A stretch of 64,000 nucleotides of DNA from Metarhizium brunneum (GCF_013426205.1 NC_089422.1:7219001-7283000); one strand, 5' to 3'; shown: positions 1 through 8,685, counted from the stretch's first letter. Notes: generated by a model from the sequence alone, not told the origin. Made by a program: numbers and translations.

Positions 1-368
1 CATATCTCCCTCTCCTTGGGCGTATTCAGCACGGCTACGACTGCCGGCCTGATCTGGTTGCTCACAAGGCCGAGGGCGTATCGCCGACACGTCAGGTGGC
101 CCTTGGTCAGAGGAACATCTGGATAGACAGCCTGGTGCACGACCCGGACCTGTTAGAGTACATGTGCAAGAAGATTGGGCCGGAACGTGTAATTATGGGT
201 AGCGACTATCCGTTTCCGTTAGGGGAAGTCCCTCTTCCAGGACAGATGATATCTACGGACGAGCGGGTGAGGGGATTCTTGTCCGAGGAGAGGAGAGAGG
301 CAATGTTGTGGCGGAATGCGGTTGAGTTTTTGGGCTTGCACGATTTGGTGAGGGAGTACAAGTATTGA
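1..368 (+). CDS. 2-amino-3-carboxymuconate-6-semialdehyde decarboxylase (ACMSD), C-terminal part
   Basis: Partial gene; its 5' end lies outside the window. The open frame runs in phase from base 3 to the TGA at 366-368, with no intron in this part. The translation shows two ACMSD signatures: GRIQHGYDCRPDL near the left edge (the HGF-RPDL motif, with a metal-ligand histidine) and VIMGSDYPFPLGE (the aspartate is the conserved metal ligand of this amidohydrolase-fold family). The end (RNAVEFLGL) also matches the family. ACMSD decarboxylates 2-amino-3-carboxymuconate semialdehyde, made from 3-hydroxyanthranilate, to 2-aminomuconate semialdehyde and so diverts tryptophan carbon away from NAD synthesis. 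The next two genes encode the following two steps, which supports the call. A related 2-hydroxy-3-carboxybenzoate-type decarboxylase is less likely given the PFPLGE motif. Confidence 0.9.
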   Translation, partial: YLPLLGRIQHGYDCRPDLVAHKAEGVSPTRQVALGQRNIWIDSLVHDPDLLEYMCKKIGPERVIMGSDYPFPLGEVPLPGQMISTDERVRGFLSEERREAMLWRNAVEFLGLHDLVREYKY

Positions 369-520
369 CATGTAGACCTATTCTGATTTCAAGGTAGTAA
401 GTTTGATCGTGTGGCATGTTTTTTTTCATTTGGTAATCTATGCATGTAGAATGCCAGTTTGACCCTTTGAATCCTGTAATACAACACCACTCTTACTCAA
501 TCCCTGCTGCCATGGTCGCT

Positions 521-534
521 TCGGATGCATCCGA
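521..534. promoter_or_regulatory. Perfect 14-bp palindrome TCGGATGCATCCGA upstream of the semialdehyde dehydrogenase
   Basis: The sequence equals its own reverse complement and contains CGG-N6-CCG, the inverted-triplet layout bound by Zn2Cys6 dimers. It lies 132 bp before the ATG at 666. The same core recurs at 2462-2477 before the RidA-family gene. That it is a shared binding site is an inference. Confidence 0.55.
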
Positions 535-626
535 GTCTGTGTGAGCACCACATGCTACGCCGCTTGGCGTCACGGACGGCATAAAACAGCATCAAGCCGC
601 CTCTACACTGTGATGCGAAACAAGAT

Positions 627-654
627 ACATGACACATGACACATGACACATGAC
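627..654 (+). repeat. Four tandem copies of ACATGAC in the dehydrogenase leader
   Basis: The 7-mer ACATGAC is repeated exactly four times (627-633, 634-640, 641-647, 648-654). It ends 11 nt before the start codon at 666, so it probably lies in the 5' UTR. Each copy contains an ATG, so it also adds upstream ATGs if transcribed. Confidence 0.85.
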
Positions 655-665
655 CTTATTCCGAA

Positions 666-2322
666 ATGGACACGATCGCAACGCTTTGGAACGCCGACAC
701 CCCAGATGCGGCCGAGGCTCTTCTCCAGACCACCGCCGCCAAACCTCTCCGTCTACAAAATTTTGTGGCCAACGAATTCTATAAAGCCTCCTCATCCGTC
801 GACGCGCTAGAGTCCTTCAACCCTAGGACCGGCAAGGTACTGGTTCATGTGCCATCTAGCTCCGCAGCAGACGTAGACCAGGCCGTCGATGCGGCAGCCA
901 CTGCGTTCCCTTCCTGGTCCCGGACCCCAAGGCAAGAAAGGGCCCGCTTGCTACAGAAAGTCGCCCATCTAATCCAAGAGAACAAGAATCTGCTTGCTGT
1001 ATGGGAGAGCATAGACCAGGGCAAGACGCTGGCTCGGGCAGAAGCCGAGGTTGACAGAGCCGCAACGAACTTCAGGTATGGCCTCGTCGCACCTAATTCC
1101 CCCTCTACGCCGTCATGAAAAACTTTGGACTAACACCGCCCAACACTGCTACAAACAGCTATTTTGCCCAGTTTATTCTCGCTGAGGAAGGGACCGTCCG
1201 CTACGTAGACGGCGAGTCACCCGTCATGGCGTATGAGCACCGGTCACCAGCGGGCGTGTTCGGCCTCATCACGCCGTGGAACATGCCGCTGTACCTGCTG
1301 ACGTGGAAGATTGCGCCCTGCCTGGCATTCGGGTGCGTTGCCGTCGCAAAACCCAGTGAAGTGACGAGCGTCACTGCCTTCTGTAAGTCCACCACGGACC
1401 CGGGGCAGAAGCACGTGTTTGCCACATATCTGACTCTGGCCAAGTACTTTGCGAGATATTCCGCCAAGCCAAGCTCCCCCCCGGCGTGATCAACATGGTG
1501 TTTGGCAAAGGGGCCACGGCGGGCTCGGCACTCGTCACGTCTCCCAAAGTCCGCGGGGTTTCATTCACAGGCGGCGTGGGCACGGGGATCCGCATCCGGC
1601 AGGATACGGCTGCCGACGTGGGCAAGCACATCTCCCTGGAGCTGGGGGGGAAGAATCCCAACTTGATCTTTGAGGATGTCGAGATGGGCAAGGCGGTCCG
1701 TCTCGCGGCCAGGGCTGCTTTCGAAAACAGCGGCCAGATATGCCTCTGCGGATCGAGGATTTACATTCACCGCTCTCGATATGAGGAGTTTCTACCGGCC
1801 TTTGTGGGCTATGTGAAGCAGAATTATATATGCGGAGGGACACTAGGGCCCGTGGTTTCGAGGGAGCACTACTCCAAGATACGGTCTTACCTGGCTTTGG
1901 CGCAAAAGGAGTCGGCTACATTCCACCTGGGTTCTGTTCCTGAAGAGGACCCCCAAGGCGGATACTGGATACCCCCCGTGGTATTGACGGGGCTTTCCCA
2001 GGAGAGCCGGGTGATCCAAGAGGAGATTTTTGGTCCCGTGGTTACTGTGTCTACGTTTGAGACAGAAGACGAGGCAATTGCTCTGGCCAACGACAATGCC
2101 AATGGTCTGGCGGCGGTGGTCATGACCAACGACGTATCAAGGATGCGGCGCGTTGGAGAGCGAATCGATGCGGGCTTGGTGTGGGCGAATTGTTGGCTGG
2201 TGAGGGAGTTGGGGACGTCGTTTGGCGGCCTCAAGGCAAGCGGCGTCGGCAGGGAGGGAGGCGTGCACAGCAGAGAGGTGTTTACGAATCTGAGGACCGT
2301 TCACGTGCCTTCAAGTTGGTGA
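666..2322 (+). CDS. 2-aminomuconate semialdehyde dehydrogenase (ALDH8A1-like)
   Basis: Three exons, 666-1075, 1159-1382 and 1445-2322, give 503 residues, the usual size of an aldehyde dehydrogenase. Introns: 1076-1158 (GTATGG...CAG) and 1383-1444 (GTAAGT...AAG). The joins restore the family sequence ([33 protein letters not shown]). Visible motifs: ITPWNMP (cofactor and substrate channel), [12 protein letters not shown] with the general-base glutamate near residue 276, and [11 protein letters not shown] with the nucleophilic cysteine near residue 310. The C-terminal block ([27 protein letters not shown]) resembles ALDH8A1 and bacterial 2-hydroxymuconate semialdehyde dehydrogenases more than general ALDHs. 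It would oxidise 2-aminomuconate semialdehyde, the ACMSD product, with NAD+. The segment after YVKQNY is a little shorter than usual for ALDHs. Confidence 0.9.
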
Positions 2323-2622
2323 CTGCAGCCATGATGATTGTGATTAGGGGGTGGTTGATTACACGCAGTGCGGTGCAAAAACAATCGAGGCAGCCGCGCA
2401 TCACATTCTCCGTGTCGCACTTTCCTCGTGCTCTTCTCGCTGCTCTCAACTGACATATGTACTCGGATGCATCCGAGCGGGGCAATTCCGCAGACGCCTT
2501 CTTGTTAGTTACATTACACATCTCATAAATACCTAAATATGCATGTTTCGGCTCTCGAATCCCGTCCATATCTTGCTTGTTCACTCAATTATAATCGCGC
2601 TAGTCCTTTCAGTTCTGGAAAA
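2323..2622. other. Spacer and probable promoter before the RidA-family gene
   Basis: 300 bp between the dehydrogenase stop and the next ATG. It contains the 16-bp palindrome at 2462-2477. I see no other gene. Confidence 0.6.
2462..2477. promoter_or_regulatory. Perfect 16-bp palindrome CTCGGATGCATCCGAG upstream of the RidA-family gene
   Basis: It contains the same 14-bp core as the palindrome at 521-534 and lies 145 bp before the ATG at 2623. The repeated core and similar spacing in front of two genes of one pathway suggest a common regulator. The CGG-N6-CCG layout points to a Zn2Cys6 factor by analogy. Confidence 0.6.
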
Positions 2623-3099
2623 ATGCACGACTCTCCCAACGGAAAACCCTACTTTCGCCCTTCTGCCCACGCCCAAGGCCTGGCAAACTACCCTCACGCA
2701 CGCATCGTCCCCTCCGCCAACGCCCACACCATCTACGTCTCCGGAACCTCCTCCCGCCGCGGCGACGGAACTTTTGCTGGCGCCGACTATAAAAAGGATG
2801 AGTCTGGGAGCACTTCACTGCAGCTGGACATTCGGCAGCAAACCGAGGCCGTCCTGTCAAACATGAGCGAAATCATCAAGGGCGCCACAGACGGCAAAGC
2901 AGATATGAACAATGTCGTCGAGGTCAGTGTTTTCTTGGTAAACATGGAAAGGGACTACAAGGGCATGAATGACGAGTGGAACCGCGTCTGGCCGGATCGT
3001 GCGCTGGCGCCGGCCAGGACAACGGTGGAAGTGAGAGCTCTGCCCCGGCCCGAGATACTGGTGGAGATGAAGTGTGTTGCTCACCTGGCAACAGACTGA
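2623..3099 (+). CDS. RidA/YjgF-family protein, probable 2-aminomuconate deaminase
   Basis: Single exon of 158 residues. The ATG at 2623 is chosen because the upstream in-frame sequence has no family similarity and the family begins close to here. RidA features: a short N-terminal strand, VSGTSSRR, the QQTEAVLSNMSEII helix, MNNVVEVSVFLVNM and the C-terminal LPRPEILVEMKCVA strand. In bacteria, 2-aminomuconate deaminases of nitrobenzoate and aminophenol catabolism belong to this superfamily. Next to the ACMSD and dehydrogenase genes, the likely role is hydrolysis of 2-aminomuconate to 4-oxalocrotonate and ammonia. A general enamine/imine deaminase is the alternative. It converges with the oxidoreductase on the minus strand, with only 44 bp between the two stop codons. 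Confidence 0.82.
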   Translation: MHDSPNGKPYFRPSAHAQGLANYPHARIVPSANAHTIYVSGTSSRRGDGTFAGADYKKDESGSTSLQLDIRQQTEAVLSNMSEIIKGATDGKADMNNVVEVSVFLVNMERDYKGMNDEWNRVWPDRALAPARTTVEVRALPRPEILVEMKCVAHLATD

Positions 3100-3143
3100 A
3101 TGAAACAAATTGCAATAGATGTAGTATTTCTCAGCATGGGAAC

Positions 3144-4139
3144 CTAGTCAATCTTTACAAGAAGTTTCCCCGTCGTCAGTTGTGAAGCAAGGTCATCCTG
3201 CGCCCTCCCGAGCGTGTCCAACGTGTACATGCCTCCCAGCTCTATCTTGACAGCACCCGAGCTTACAAGTCCCGACAACTCTTGCCATCTTTCTTCAAAC
3301 TCCTCTCTTTCTGTAATGTAATTGGCCAGAGTCGGCCTCACAAGCTTCACATTCCTCTTGCTCAGCGCCAGAATACCAAAAGACGACACAACACCACTAC
3401 TATTCCCATACGACACCAGCGTGCCTTTGCGCCGTGTGCAAGCCAAATCGGCCTCAAAGGTAGCAGCGCCCACGCCACTCAGCACGGCATGGCAGCCCTC
3501 CCCATCCGTCAAATGATCAACTTCCCTCTCGACGTTGACATCTTTGTAGAGAATGACGTGGTCACAGCCATGTTTTCTCGCCACCTGCGCCTTCTGCTGC
3601 GTAGACACCGTCCCGATTACCGTGGCACCGAGATGCTTGCACATTTGCACAAGGAGTCCGCCTGTGCCTCCCGCTGCCGCCTGCACAAGAACGACCTGTC
3701 CGGCTTCCACCCGATGCGCGTCGCGGACCATTGTCCACGCCGTCAGGCCCTGCAGCGTGATTGCCGCGCCGGACTGCGTCGATACCGAGGGGGGCAGTTT
3801 CGCGACGCCCGATGCCGCGGCGGAAACGTATTCCGCCATGGTTCCCTGCGTGAAAACCGCCACGCGATCGCCAACGTTGAAGTCCGTGGTCGGGCGGACA
3901 TGGGGGCCGACGCCGACGACGGTGCCGGATCCTTCGCGACCGGCTGTGAAGGGAAGCGGCATGGGGTATACACCCGCTCGCTGGTATATATCGATGAAGT
4001 TGACTCCCGCGTATTCGACTTTGACCAACACGTCCCGGTCGCCGATGGCTGGAATTGCCAAATCGGTTTCCTGTCGTAGCACCGAAGAGTCGCCCGTTTG
4101 ACGGACGCGAATGCCCTTCATAGTGGCTGGGAGAGACAT
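3144..4139 (-). CDS. Zeta-crystallin-like NADPH:quinone oxidoreductase
   Basis: Intron-free gene of 331 residues, the usual length for this medium-chain dehydrogenase/reductase subfamily. The N-terminal GroES-like part shows YAGVNFIDIYQRAGVYP and PFTAGREGSGTVVGVG. The Rossmann part shows VLVQAAAGGTGGLLVQMCKHLGA, the nucleotide-binding AAxGGxG motif. The zinc-ligand cysteines of alcohol dehydrogenases are missing, as expected for quinone reductases of the ZTA1/QOR type. It reduces quinones or enals with NADPH in the cytosol. The ATG at 4139 gives MSLPATMKGIRV; a second ATG at 4121 is possible. It is convergent with the aminomuconate gene, so a role in that pathway cannot be inferred from position alone. 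Confidence 0.9.
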   Translation of the reverse strand: MSLPATMKGIRVRQTGDSSVLRQETDLAIPAIGDRDVLVKVEYAGVNFIDIYQRAGVYPMPLPFTAGREGSGTVVGVGPHVRPTTDFNVGDRVAVFTQGTMAEYVSAAASGVAKLPPSVSTQSGAAITLQGLTAWTMVRDAHRVEAGQVVLVQAAAGGTGGLLVQMCKHLGATVIGTVSTQQKAQVARKHGCDHVILYKDVNVEREVDHLTDGEGCHAVLSGVGAATFEADLACTRRKGTLVSYGNSSGVVSSFGILALSKRNVKLVRPTLANYITEREEFEERWQELSGLVSSGAVKIELGGMYTLDTLGRAQDDLASQLTTGKLLVKID

Positions 4140-4738
4140 TGGTACTTCAAATGATGTGCTATTAGATCGATTATGAGCAATATTTGTCCCGTCTTTCGAC
4201 CACTTGATGGTTCACTACGGAGTATACACACAGTTTTTCCATTTTCCGTCTTGGATATAATTTCCCAACACGGCAATAACCCCACACCGGGTCCGGACCG
4301 GCATCCGTGTGGAGGGAGGAAGGCGGACGTGGCTGCCGGATAGCGCCGTGACTGGCTGGAGAAGGCCGCCTCGTCCCGTCTTGCTGCACATGCCAGAGCG
4401 TCCAGCATCCCTAGTCAGCCAGGAGGCAGCCAATAGTGACACCGGCCATCAGACCCCATGAATTTCATACAGCATCTTTTGGATGTACAGGCGAGAGCAA
4501 GACGCTGTCAACCTGGAGGAATGAGATGCCTGCTTACTGTGGCGGTGCTTCATGTGCGGCGTCCTACTGGTAGCCTCTGCCAACGGCACAAGCAGAGCTA
4601 TGTCACGTCGATGGACTAGACTGAAATGATAACGGCATTCCATTTTAGCCCAGGTAACTAATAGACCAAGACGGAGAGATGGCCGACTATCTGTATGAGC
4701 TTCAAGTACGTTCTCTGCCAAGCGTAAGTGGGATGGCA

Positions 4739-5134
4739 GGTGTAGTTGCTGCCGTTACCGCTGGCCTTGGCTACTAGGCTTTGGTGATGTGTTGCCAGTG
4801 TGCCGGCTGGGCGGTCTTGGTGCGTGCTGGTGTTCGGAGGAATTGGAGGCCAGCGGTGGCTTGAGGGTTGGAAATTGAAGTCCAGTGATGGCTTCGCCAG
4901 GGATGTTCGCTCCGAGGTAACGGCAGCAACTACACCTTCATAGGCGAAGTAGGCGGAAGGATCAGTGATTGCGTTCCCGCTGTAGCTAGAGATTCTGTTT
5001 TCTGCCTGTAGCCGCTGATATTCGTCTTGGACGAGTTCCATTAGCAGATCCAGGCAGAAAACAGGATCTCTAACGACAACGACAACGCAATCACCAACCC
5101 TTCTTCCTACTTCGCGCATGGAGGTGTAGTTGAC
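4739..5134. repeat. Decayed inverted-repeat block
   Basis: Arm 4925-5008 and arm 5051-5134 are 84 bp each and inverted relative to each other. By hand alignment they match at 68 of 84 positions, with about half of the mismatches transitions, around a 42-bp spacer. In addition, 4739-4759 is an exact 21-bp reverse complement of 4916-4936. So one sequence is present three times in alternating orientation. Both strands read open over part of it (for example minus-strand 4658-5119), a consequence of the symmetry. I recognise no protein family. It looks like an old inverted duplication or mobile-element relic. Confidence 0.65.
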
Positions 5135-6174
5135 TCTTTGTACTATCAGGACACGATGACGCTACCTAAAGCTTAGGCGCCGTCACCTACGCCGTTCATC
5201 AGAGACGGGATACCTGTCGATACGATGACCATGTGTGAAAGGGGATGCCTGACGATTGTACCACTGTCGCGTAAACTACCTCCGTCTGTAACTCGGTAAA
5301 AGTCTTCAAAGCGACGGAGCGTGTCCCTCAAGAGAGAAAGCTGGTCGAGGATAGCCATTATCAGGCGACCTCTCAACACACATCTAGCGATGGGACGGGG
5401 TCAAGAAAGTGGTCACTAGGATAGCTGGGAAATAATACAAGACCGCCTTGGCTTCCCGACTCAAAGAAAATTGTATGGCAGAAGAGGCCACACGAGCCAT
5501 TGGGCAGCTAAAGAGATTAGAAGAATAGGAAAGCGGTAGGTTTCTGCGGATCGTTCTGACCCGCACGCACATACATATTGACCCCAAATACTCCGTAGTC
5601 GACTAACCGACGCAGAACAATTAATCCGCGAATCGAATCCCGAACCACGATTTAGGCGGCACATGACTGGCCAATGAGCCGGCTTACCCCCCTGGACCAA
5701 GGCTGCCAAGACGGCGGCTGGTCCATCGTCTCGGTCCAGCATCTGGTTCACCATCAGCCTCCACTGCCATTATTCACAGAATGCTGCCTTTTCCGACCGA
5801 CATCGAACCGAACAGGGAAGCATCTAGGATCCATGTTTGCGCCACGACGGTCAATGAATGTAACCCCGCGCCGAGCCCAAGCTTGATATGGTAACATTGG
5901 TCGCTAGCGGTGACTGGCGATACGCCCTCACTGTCAGCTTTGGTTAACAACTAGGCAATATGGACACGCTACCTTGACATCGAACTCGGCCCTTGGTCTG
6001 AATTCTGTCGCTCAAGATGAATATCTACGCCGGCAAACCACATCCTTGTCCCCTTGACCAAGACCTATCGGGTTAATGGTCCTGCAGCGCCCACACGACG
6101 TGACTAGCGGAGGAATACAACAACCAACGGCAAGGCAAAACTACTTTTGCATTTACTTTGAAACCCATCCTCCC

Positions 6175-6183
6175 TATAAATAG
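6175..6183 (+). promoter_or_regulatory. TATA box of the glucuronan lyase gene
   Basis: TATAAATAG, preceded by CCC, lies 84 nt before the ATG at 6267. That is a normal distance for an inducible secreted-enzyme gene with a short leader. Confidence 0.55.
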
Positions 6184-6266
6184 CATCCCTCAAGGTCGCA
6201 AATCCCAAGGCCTTGCCAACCAATTCGCACCAGCCCCTAGTCATATCGTCATCGTTCGTCTTCATC

Positions 6267-7049
6267 ATGGTTGCTATCAAACATGTCATCGCTGCCTCCC
6301 TGGCCCTCGTCACCCCCCCCGGAGCGCTGGCCTCCCGAACGTTTTACAATTCCGGCACTCTCAACGGCTGGGACTATGTTCGCAAAGAGCACAAAGGAAC
6401 CGTCGACCAGGTTACCAACGTCGTCTACAAGGGCAGCTCCGCTCTCAAGATGACACAGACCTACGACTCCAACTACCATAACCGCTACCACGCCGAGGTC
6501 GACCACAACTACGGCTACAAACGCGGCGATTCTTCCTTCTATGGCTTTGCATTTCGTCTCTCCGACACGTGGGACTTCCAAGACCAGTCCTACAACATCG
6601 CCCAGTTCATTGCCAACCGCCCTGGAGCAGGCTGCGGTGGAGATGACTGGATGCCGAGTACCATGGTGTGGGTGCAAGGGAATCAGCTGTTCTCTCGAAT
6701 TGTGACTGGCCACTATCGCCAGCCGAACTGCGGTAGGAACATCGACACCCTTCGAAACCTTGGCCAGATCAGTGCGGGACAGTGGCACAAGGTAATTATG
6801 CAGGTCAAGTGGGCCAGTGACGGCTCTGGATTCTTCAAGATTTGGCTCGACGGAAACAAGGTGGTTGAGAGATACAACACTGCCACAACCATTGATGATG
6901 ACAGCGTTTTCCAGTTTCGTGTGGGATTGTATGCGAACAGCTGGCATGACGACGGCTATATGAAGGGCAACCAAGGCTTTCGTCAGATCTGGTACGATGA
7001 GATTGCCATGGGAACCGAGTTCATGGATGTCGACCCTGACCAGCAGTAA
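6267..7049 (+). CDS. Secreted endo-glucuronan lyase, polysaccharide lyase family 20
   Basis: Single exon of 260 residues. The ATG at 6267 starts a clear signal peptide (MVAIKHVIAASLALV, then small residues, cleavage probably near ALA-SRTF). The mature part of about 240 residues matches the PL20 glucuronan lyase of Trichoderma reesei as I know the family: SRTFYNSGTLNGWDYVRKEH at the start, a beta-jelly-roll with many aromatic residues, NIAQFIANR, GHYRQPNCGRN, GQWHKVIMQVKW and a GFRQIWYDEIAMG ending. The enzyme cleaves beta-1,4-linked polyglucuronate by beta-elimination outside the cell. A longer frame upstream of 6267 has no ATG and is ignored. A TATA box lies 84 nt upstream. Assignment to PL20 rests on recalled similarity, not on a search. 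Confidence 0.82.
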   Translation: MVAIKHVIAASLALVTPPGALASRTFYNSGTLNGWDYVRKEHKGTVDQVTNVVYKGSSALKMTQTYDSNYHNRYHAEVDHNYGYKRGDSSFYGFAFRLSDTWDFQDQSYNIAQFIANRPGAGCGGDDWMPSTMVWVQGNQLFSRIVTGHYRQPNCGRNIDTLRNLGQISAGQWHKVIMQVKWASDGSGFFKIWLDGNKVVERYNTATTIDDDSVFQFRVGLYANSWHDDGYMKGNQGFRQIWYDEIAMGTEFMDVDPDQQ

Positions 7050-7620
7050 AGTGTGCATTTTCGTCAAGACAGGGCGGCAAACATCGTAAATACCTGGCTT
7101 CAGTAGTACATAGTCCCAACCAATTTCAACCACTGTCGACTTTGTTAAACTTGAGAGAGTCCGGGTGTAGTTAAATGAGTGCTTCAGGAGATATGTAGTC
7201 CGACCCGCGGTGGTTCACATTTGATGTAAAAGCAACTCGTCCAATGGCCCTAATATATCCCGGGGACGGGCACCGGCTGTAGTAATCAGATTCAGTTGAG
7301 ACTTGGAACTTCTCCAGTCCTAGCCGAGCGAAATTGTAAGGGTGGCTGACTGTCTTCTCTTCAATAGTGAAAAGATTGCCTATCAACGTGATATCGGCAG
7401 GGACGCAGCTGTAGCTATGAATTGCATTCTCTATGCCGCTGCAGAAAGAAGTATGAAGGAGTGTCGTCCCTTGTCATCTCTAATCTGTGAAGCGTAATTC
7501 AAAGACTGTAGATGAAACTAAAGACTCGGCTCCATCAGACGGCGTGGAAATCGAACGCTGTGGCTGGAGCCCTTGCAAGGCATTCGTAATGCTGAGGTTG
7601 AGAAATGATACGCCTTTTCT
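7050..7620. other. Spacer between convergent genes
   Basis: About 570 bp between the lyase and cyclin stop codons. It should hold both 3' UTRs. I see no gene or repeat. Confidence 0.5.
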
Positions 7621-8685
7621 TTATCGGTTGTCCATTATCTTCATAACCTCATCCTCCTCGTCCTCCTTCCCTTCACCGTTGGTTACCTGTAATCCCCTCT
7701 TCCTCATCTCTCCCTCGATCAATTTCCTGGTCAGCATTCCCTTAAATAGTTCGGGTGTCTCCTCTTTTCTTTGTCGAAACCACCCCTCAACACTCCTCAT
7801 GCCAACTACGAGGAATCCCAACTCCTCTCTGTCCACGTCAAAAACCTCCCACCAATCACAGTCTGGCATCTTAGCCCCTACGTCTCTCGCAGCGTTGTAT
7901 ATTGCTGCAGTGGCAAGCGCATTCGGCTGGTGGGTAAGGTATAACATCTGCGGGCTTAGCAGCGCCGTGTTGAGATGCTGAATCGTCTTTCGTGAGATGC
8001 TGGATTTTGGCTGGGATAAAAAGTCCATTGTTTGGAGGTAGGTTATAGCCAAGGCGTGCGGGAGTGCAGCATGGGTGTTGAATGTCAAGGCATAGAGGAT
8101 GCGCGATTCAAGTGCGAGGAGGCGGTTCTGGAATGAGAAGTAATCGGCTTCGGATTGGTAATATGTCTTCGGGTCATTTTTAGGCACATGTCCAGTTTTA
8201 AAGAGTGTAGAGCTCGAGGAAAGGAGGTATGCGTATACGTTAGACACGTCGCGTGGTGATCGAGGAATGGGGCCGACTTTTGCGACGAGATAGATTGCTG
8301 CTGCTGAGGCGTCCTGGCAAGTGTTAGCTACCATAGTTGGACATGTTGGGAGACGGTGGCTGGTAGAGAATCGCACGCTGAATTCATGTGCCATTGGCGA
8401 ATCTACAAGCCAGTACCTCGCGAGAATAACGTTGGCTCGTGCCGTCACAGACTGGGGTAGGTCGAGAAGCTGTCCCGCGGCTTGCGTAAGGCATTGCGTG
8501 GCGATGAAGATGGATTCCTGGAGATCCTGTGGTAGGGAAGACAGGACGGTGTGCTGGTACAATTGCGACGTGGTCGCCAGAGGGTTGGCGAGATGGGCCA
8601 TTGTTGCGCAAGGGGAGACGATGTGGTGATGCTCATTGAAAGCAGTTGGAGTAGCAGAGGCAAAGAGGATTGATTCAAGGTGCAT
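7621..8685 (-). CDS. L-type cyclin (cyclin-box transcription/splicing cyclin)
   Basis: Proposed exons on the minus strand: 8685-8377 and 8313-7621, giving 333 residues. An internal ATG at 8601 (MAHLANPLATTSQL, close to the start of fungal L-type cyclins) would give 305. The intron 8314-8376 is 63 nt, in frame and without a stop, so it could be missed. It has a weak donor GTGCGA, a GCTAAC branch site and a TTGCCAG acceptor. Removing it joins EFS to DASAAAIYLVAK as in relatives. The cyclin box is seen in LTQAAGQLLDLPQ, ASAAAIYLVAK and PRSPRDVSNVYAYL; the second fold follows (ESRILYALTF, LATAAIYNAARDVG). The tail is acidic and basic. Such cyclins pair with CDK11/CTK1-type kinases acting on RNA polymerase II and splicing. 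It is transcribed divergently from the zinc-cluster gene. Confidence 0.8.
   Translation of the reverse strand: MHLESILFASATPTAFNEHHHIVSPCATMAHLANPLATTSQLYQHTVLSSLPQDLQESIFIATQCLTQAAGQLLDLPQSVTARANVILARYWLVDSPMAHEFSVRFSTSHRLPTCPTMVANTCQDASAAAIYLVAKVGPIPRSPRDVSNVYAYLLSSSSTLFKTGHVPKNDPKTYYQSEADYFSFQNRLLALESRILYALTFNTHAALPHALAITYLQTMDFLSQPKSSISRKTIQHLNTALLSPQMLYLTHQPNALATAAIYNAARDVGAKMPDCDWWEVFDVDREELGFLVVGMRSVEGWFRQRKEETPELFKGMLTRKLIEGEMRKRGLQVTNGEGKEDEEDEVMKIMDNR

Larger units (their letters stand above)
4140..6266. other. 2.1-kb spacer without a credible gene
   Basis: Short open frames occur, but none has a recognisable family. It contains the inverted-repeat block at 4739-5134 and two TACGGAGTA/TACTCCGTA 9-mers (4216 and 5589). 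The right end is the promoter of the lyase gene. Confidence 0.6.

Noticed and set aside
4658..5119. 153-codon open frame on the minus strand
   Set aside because: It spans the inverted-repeat block, so its openness is explained by the duplicated sequence; no family recognised.
5615..5660. tRNA-like GAATCGAATCCCG sequence
   Set aside because: It resembles a B box, but no A box, anticodon arm or acceptor stem can be folded around it on either strand.
6249..7133. 294-codon open frame on the minus strand
   Set aside because: It is the mirror of the glucuronan lyase coding sequence; its translation has no family features, while the plus strand has a signal peptide and clear PL20 motifs.
7487..7981. 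164-codon open frame on the plus strand
   Set aside because: Overlaps the end of the cyclin gene on the other strand and is low-complexity (Ser/Pro/Phe).
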